The notes under the pieces were generated by a model. That model was not told the origin of the DNA and searched no databases. It saw only the letters and a program-made list of their open reading frames with translations. A program made the translations under genes and the position numbers. A stretch of DNA of 5,185 bases, from contig VGJA01000085.1 of the NCBI GenBank assembly GCA_016867655.1, positions 1-5,185 on the forward strand, read 5' to 3'. Shown here one piece after another: positions 4,017 through 5,185 of the stretch (the first letter of the stretch is position 1; the number at the start of each line of letters is the position of its first letter). Source of the stretch: Candidatus Altarchaeales archaeon. GTDB lineage: Archaea > Altiarchaeota > Altiarchaeia > IMC4 > SCGC-AAA252-I15.

Positions 4017-4556
4017 ATGAAGCCCAACATACACCTGCTTATAGACCGCTCGCCGGAGCTCCCCTACTTCATTCTTGCTGTGCTATATTTGTTCAGCACT
4101 TCAGCGCCCGGTTCAGCCCACATATTTGCCATGGCCTTTCTCTTTGTTCTAGTCTCTCTTGCAGTTGGCCTGGCTTTGAAAAGTTTTTTTAAAACTAAGA
4201 GGCCGATAAAACACTACAACCTGCCGGCTTTGAGATATGACTTTCCGTCACTGCACAGCATGATTTCCATAGGGATCATAGTATTCGTCTATTACTTCAA
4301 CCCAGCTTATTCCCTGGTTTTGATTCCAGTCGGCTTGTTTTATTTGTACTCCAGGCTAAAGCTCAAAGCCCATTCCATAGAGGGCGTGGTGGGCGGCGTT
4401 GTCTTGGGGCTGATCCTAGGATTCCTGTTTGGAAGGTTCTCAACCCTTTTTTATCTGCCTGAAGTGGTTGAGATGGCTTTGGCCATAATACTCTTCTGCA
4501 CGCCGCTTTTGACCGCAGTATTCAGGATGAAATACTCAGAAAGAATAGACTTCTAA
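4017..4556 (+). CDS. PAP2-family membrane phosphatase
   Basis: The 179-residue polytopic protein has about six membrane segments (roughly 17-30, 35-54, 82-94, 97-111, 121-139, 148-168). PAP2 enzymes remove phosphate from lipid phosphates or isoprenyl diphosphates at the membrane. All three signature regions appear in order: K-x6-RP at Lys55 to Pro63, PSLH at 77-80 (His80 is the expected acid/base) and SR-x5-H at Ser112 to His119 (His119 is the expected nucleophile). The Asp that normally follows the nucleophile by four residues is Gly123 here, with Glu122 one step earlier, so the charge relay may use Glu or the substrate class may differ. Length fits a minimal PAP2 domain. In an archaeon the likely substrates are polyprenyl diphosphates or archaeal lipid phosphates, but this is inference. 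It shares an operon with the TPR gene. Confidence 0.88.
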   Translation: MKPNIHLLIDRSPELPYFILAVLYLFSTSAPGSAHIFAMAFLFVLVSLAVGLALKSFFKTKRPIKHYNLPALRYDFPSLHSMISIGIIVFVYYFNPAYSLVLIPVGLFYLYSRLKLKAHSIEGVVGGVVLGLILGFLFGRFSTLFYLPEVVEMALAIILFCTPLLTAVFRMKYSERIDF

Positions 4557-4566
4557 ATTTAACATC

Positions 4567-4572
4567 TTTTTT
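4567..4572 (+). terminator. Oligo-T terminator after the PAP2 gene
   Basis: Six T's begin ten bases beyond the PAP2 stop codon, within a T-rich stretch and without a hairpin. This is the usual form of intrinsic termination signal in archaea. Confidence 0.5.
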
Positions 4573-4615
4573 GCATTTCTCTTATCGGGATTAATCTTCT
4601 TGCATGGCCGGCAAG

Positions 4616-4622
4616 AAAAAAA
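4616..4622 (-). terminator. Oligo-T terminator for the Thr-rich surface protein gene
   Basis: Seven A's on the plus strand give T7 in the minus-strand transcript, starting 16 bases past the stop codon. Together with the plus-strand T6 at 4567-4572 it isolates the two converging genes. The rest of the 82-base gap holds no gene I can support. Confidence 0.5.
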
Positions 4623-4638
4623 CTTCTAAATCAGGCAG

Positions 4639-5185
4639 CTAAATCTTCCTGAGGTAGTATATGGCTCCGACAAGAACAGCCAGAGTTATTATTATTAGTA
4701 TGATGTAATACACTGTTTTGTTTGCCTTTGTCGCGTCCACTATTCCTGCGTAGGTGGTTGTCACGTGTGTTGTAGTCGTTGTGGTTGTCTGATAGCAAGT
4801 CGGTTTTGAACCTTGGGTGCACTCGCAGCCAAATGTCGTATTGCTGCCAAAACAGTATTCAACGCCTTCTCCACGCTGCTGGCACATGGTTTTGCACACA
4901 GGCAGACACAGACTGCATGCTGTATTATCCTTTTCATTGCAGCATTCAAGCTCATTGTCGCCCGTCATGTCGCGCTCCACATAGCAGACATCTTCTTCGC
5001 CGGGGCAGTAAGGCGTCGTGGTGGTGGTTGCTGGTTCGGTGGATATTGGCGTTAATGTAGTGTTGTACTCCTCTTCTGGAGTGGTTATTTCATATGTGGT
5101 TGATGAGCTTGAGGTGGTTGAGCTTGTGGTGGAGTAGCGGATGGTTGTGGATGAAGCGCCAGGATTCACTCCTACATCTGGCAGG
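4639..5185 (-). CDS. Thr-rich, Cys-rich membrane-anchored surface protein, 5' end beyond window
   Basis: The frame is open from the right edge to a TAG at 4639, giving the last 181 residues. A GTG at 5169 is not the real start, since the frame continues upstream without a stop. Visible layout: a Ser/Thr-rich stalk (about 11-58), a compact domain with twelve Cys at 60-130 (including CC at 81-82, C-x2-C-x3-C-x3-C at 90-101 and CEC at 120-122), a second Thr run (133-144, seven Thr in a row), then one membrane helix (158-178) and a short basic end LRKI. The even Cys number and outside location suggest disulfides. The Thr stalks are likely O-glycosylated and N41, N115 and N155 are N-glycosylation sequons. 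This is a type I surface protein with a C-terminal anchor. The Cys domain family is not recognised, and the missing N-terminus may carry the functional domain. Confidence 0.85.
   Translation of the reverse strand, partial: LPDVGVNPGASSTTIRYSTTSSTTSSSSTTYEITTPEEEYNTTLTPISTEPATTTTTPYCPGEEDVCYVERDMTGDNELECCNEKDNTACSLCLPVCKTMCQQRGEGVEYCFGSNTTFGCECTQGSKPTCYQTTTTTTTHVTTTYAGIVDATKANKTVYYIILIIITLAVLVGAIYYLRKI

Noticed and set aside
4604..4642. 12-codon plus-strand frame beginning MAGKKK
   Set aside because: It is too short, has no clear promoter or ribosome site, and overlaps the stop codon of the minus-strand gene.
4813..5060. Plus-strand frames of 80 and 93 residues over the Cys/Thr-rich gene
   Set aside because: They are antisense to the Thr-rich, Cys-rich gene, whose stalk, cysteines and membrane anchor are coherent; the plus-strand products are not.
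4639..5169. GTG at 5169 as the start of the Thr-rich surface protein
   Set aside because: The frame stays open upstream to the window edge and no signal peptide follows the GTG, so the gene is best read as partial.

Overview
The window reads as chromosomal DNA of an archaeon. The evidence is an archaeal-type histone fold protein, a very short TatA, TATA-like boxes about 24-27 bases ahead of start codons that lack Shine-Dalgarno sequences (leaderless style), purine-rich or anti-16S-matching ribosome sites at some other starts, and oligo-T tracts after genes. The density of tiny genes and of surface proteins without clear relatives would suit an uncultivated lineage such as a DPANN archaeon. 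That placement is an inference; nothing here fixes the phylum.

Layout, left to right. At 1-1337 (minus) is the first 445 codons of a large exported beta-rich protein that runs off the left edge. Just upstream, 1410-1559 (minus) encodes a 49-residue TatA. From about 1603 to 1903 there is no gene. Instead there is an inverted element built from degenerate 7-base repeats (consensus TCRGTYY on the left arm, its complement on the right), interrupted by a 61-base palindromic insert. At 1911-2120 (minus) is a histone. It is divergent, across a 47-base promoter gap, from a MEMO1/AmmeMemoRadiSam B protein at 2168-2989 (plus). Converging on that gene is a two-gene minus operon: a 75-residue coiled-coil protein (3175-3402) followed by a 55-residue single-pass membrane protein (2996-3163). 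Divergent from this pair is a 29-residue Arg/Lys-rich protein (3464-3553, plus) resembling the AURKAIP1/COX24 (mS38) family. It is followed by a three-repeat TPR protein (3627-4001) and a PAP2-type membrane phosphatase (4017-4556), which form a tight pair. Finally 4639-5185 (minus) is the C-terminal part of a Thr-rich, Cys-rich, membrane-anchored surface protein that runs off the right edge.

Functionally this is a housekeeping and cell-envelope neighbourhood: chromatin (histone), possibly ribosome (mS38-like peptide), protein export (TatA), lipid phosphate turnover (PAP2) and two cell-surface proteins. The most notable items are the heptad-repeat element, the mS38-like micro-protein and the compact divergent leaderless promoters. 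I found no CRISPR array, transposase gene, tRNA or rRNA.
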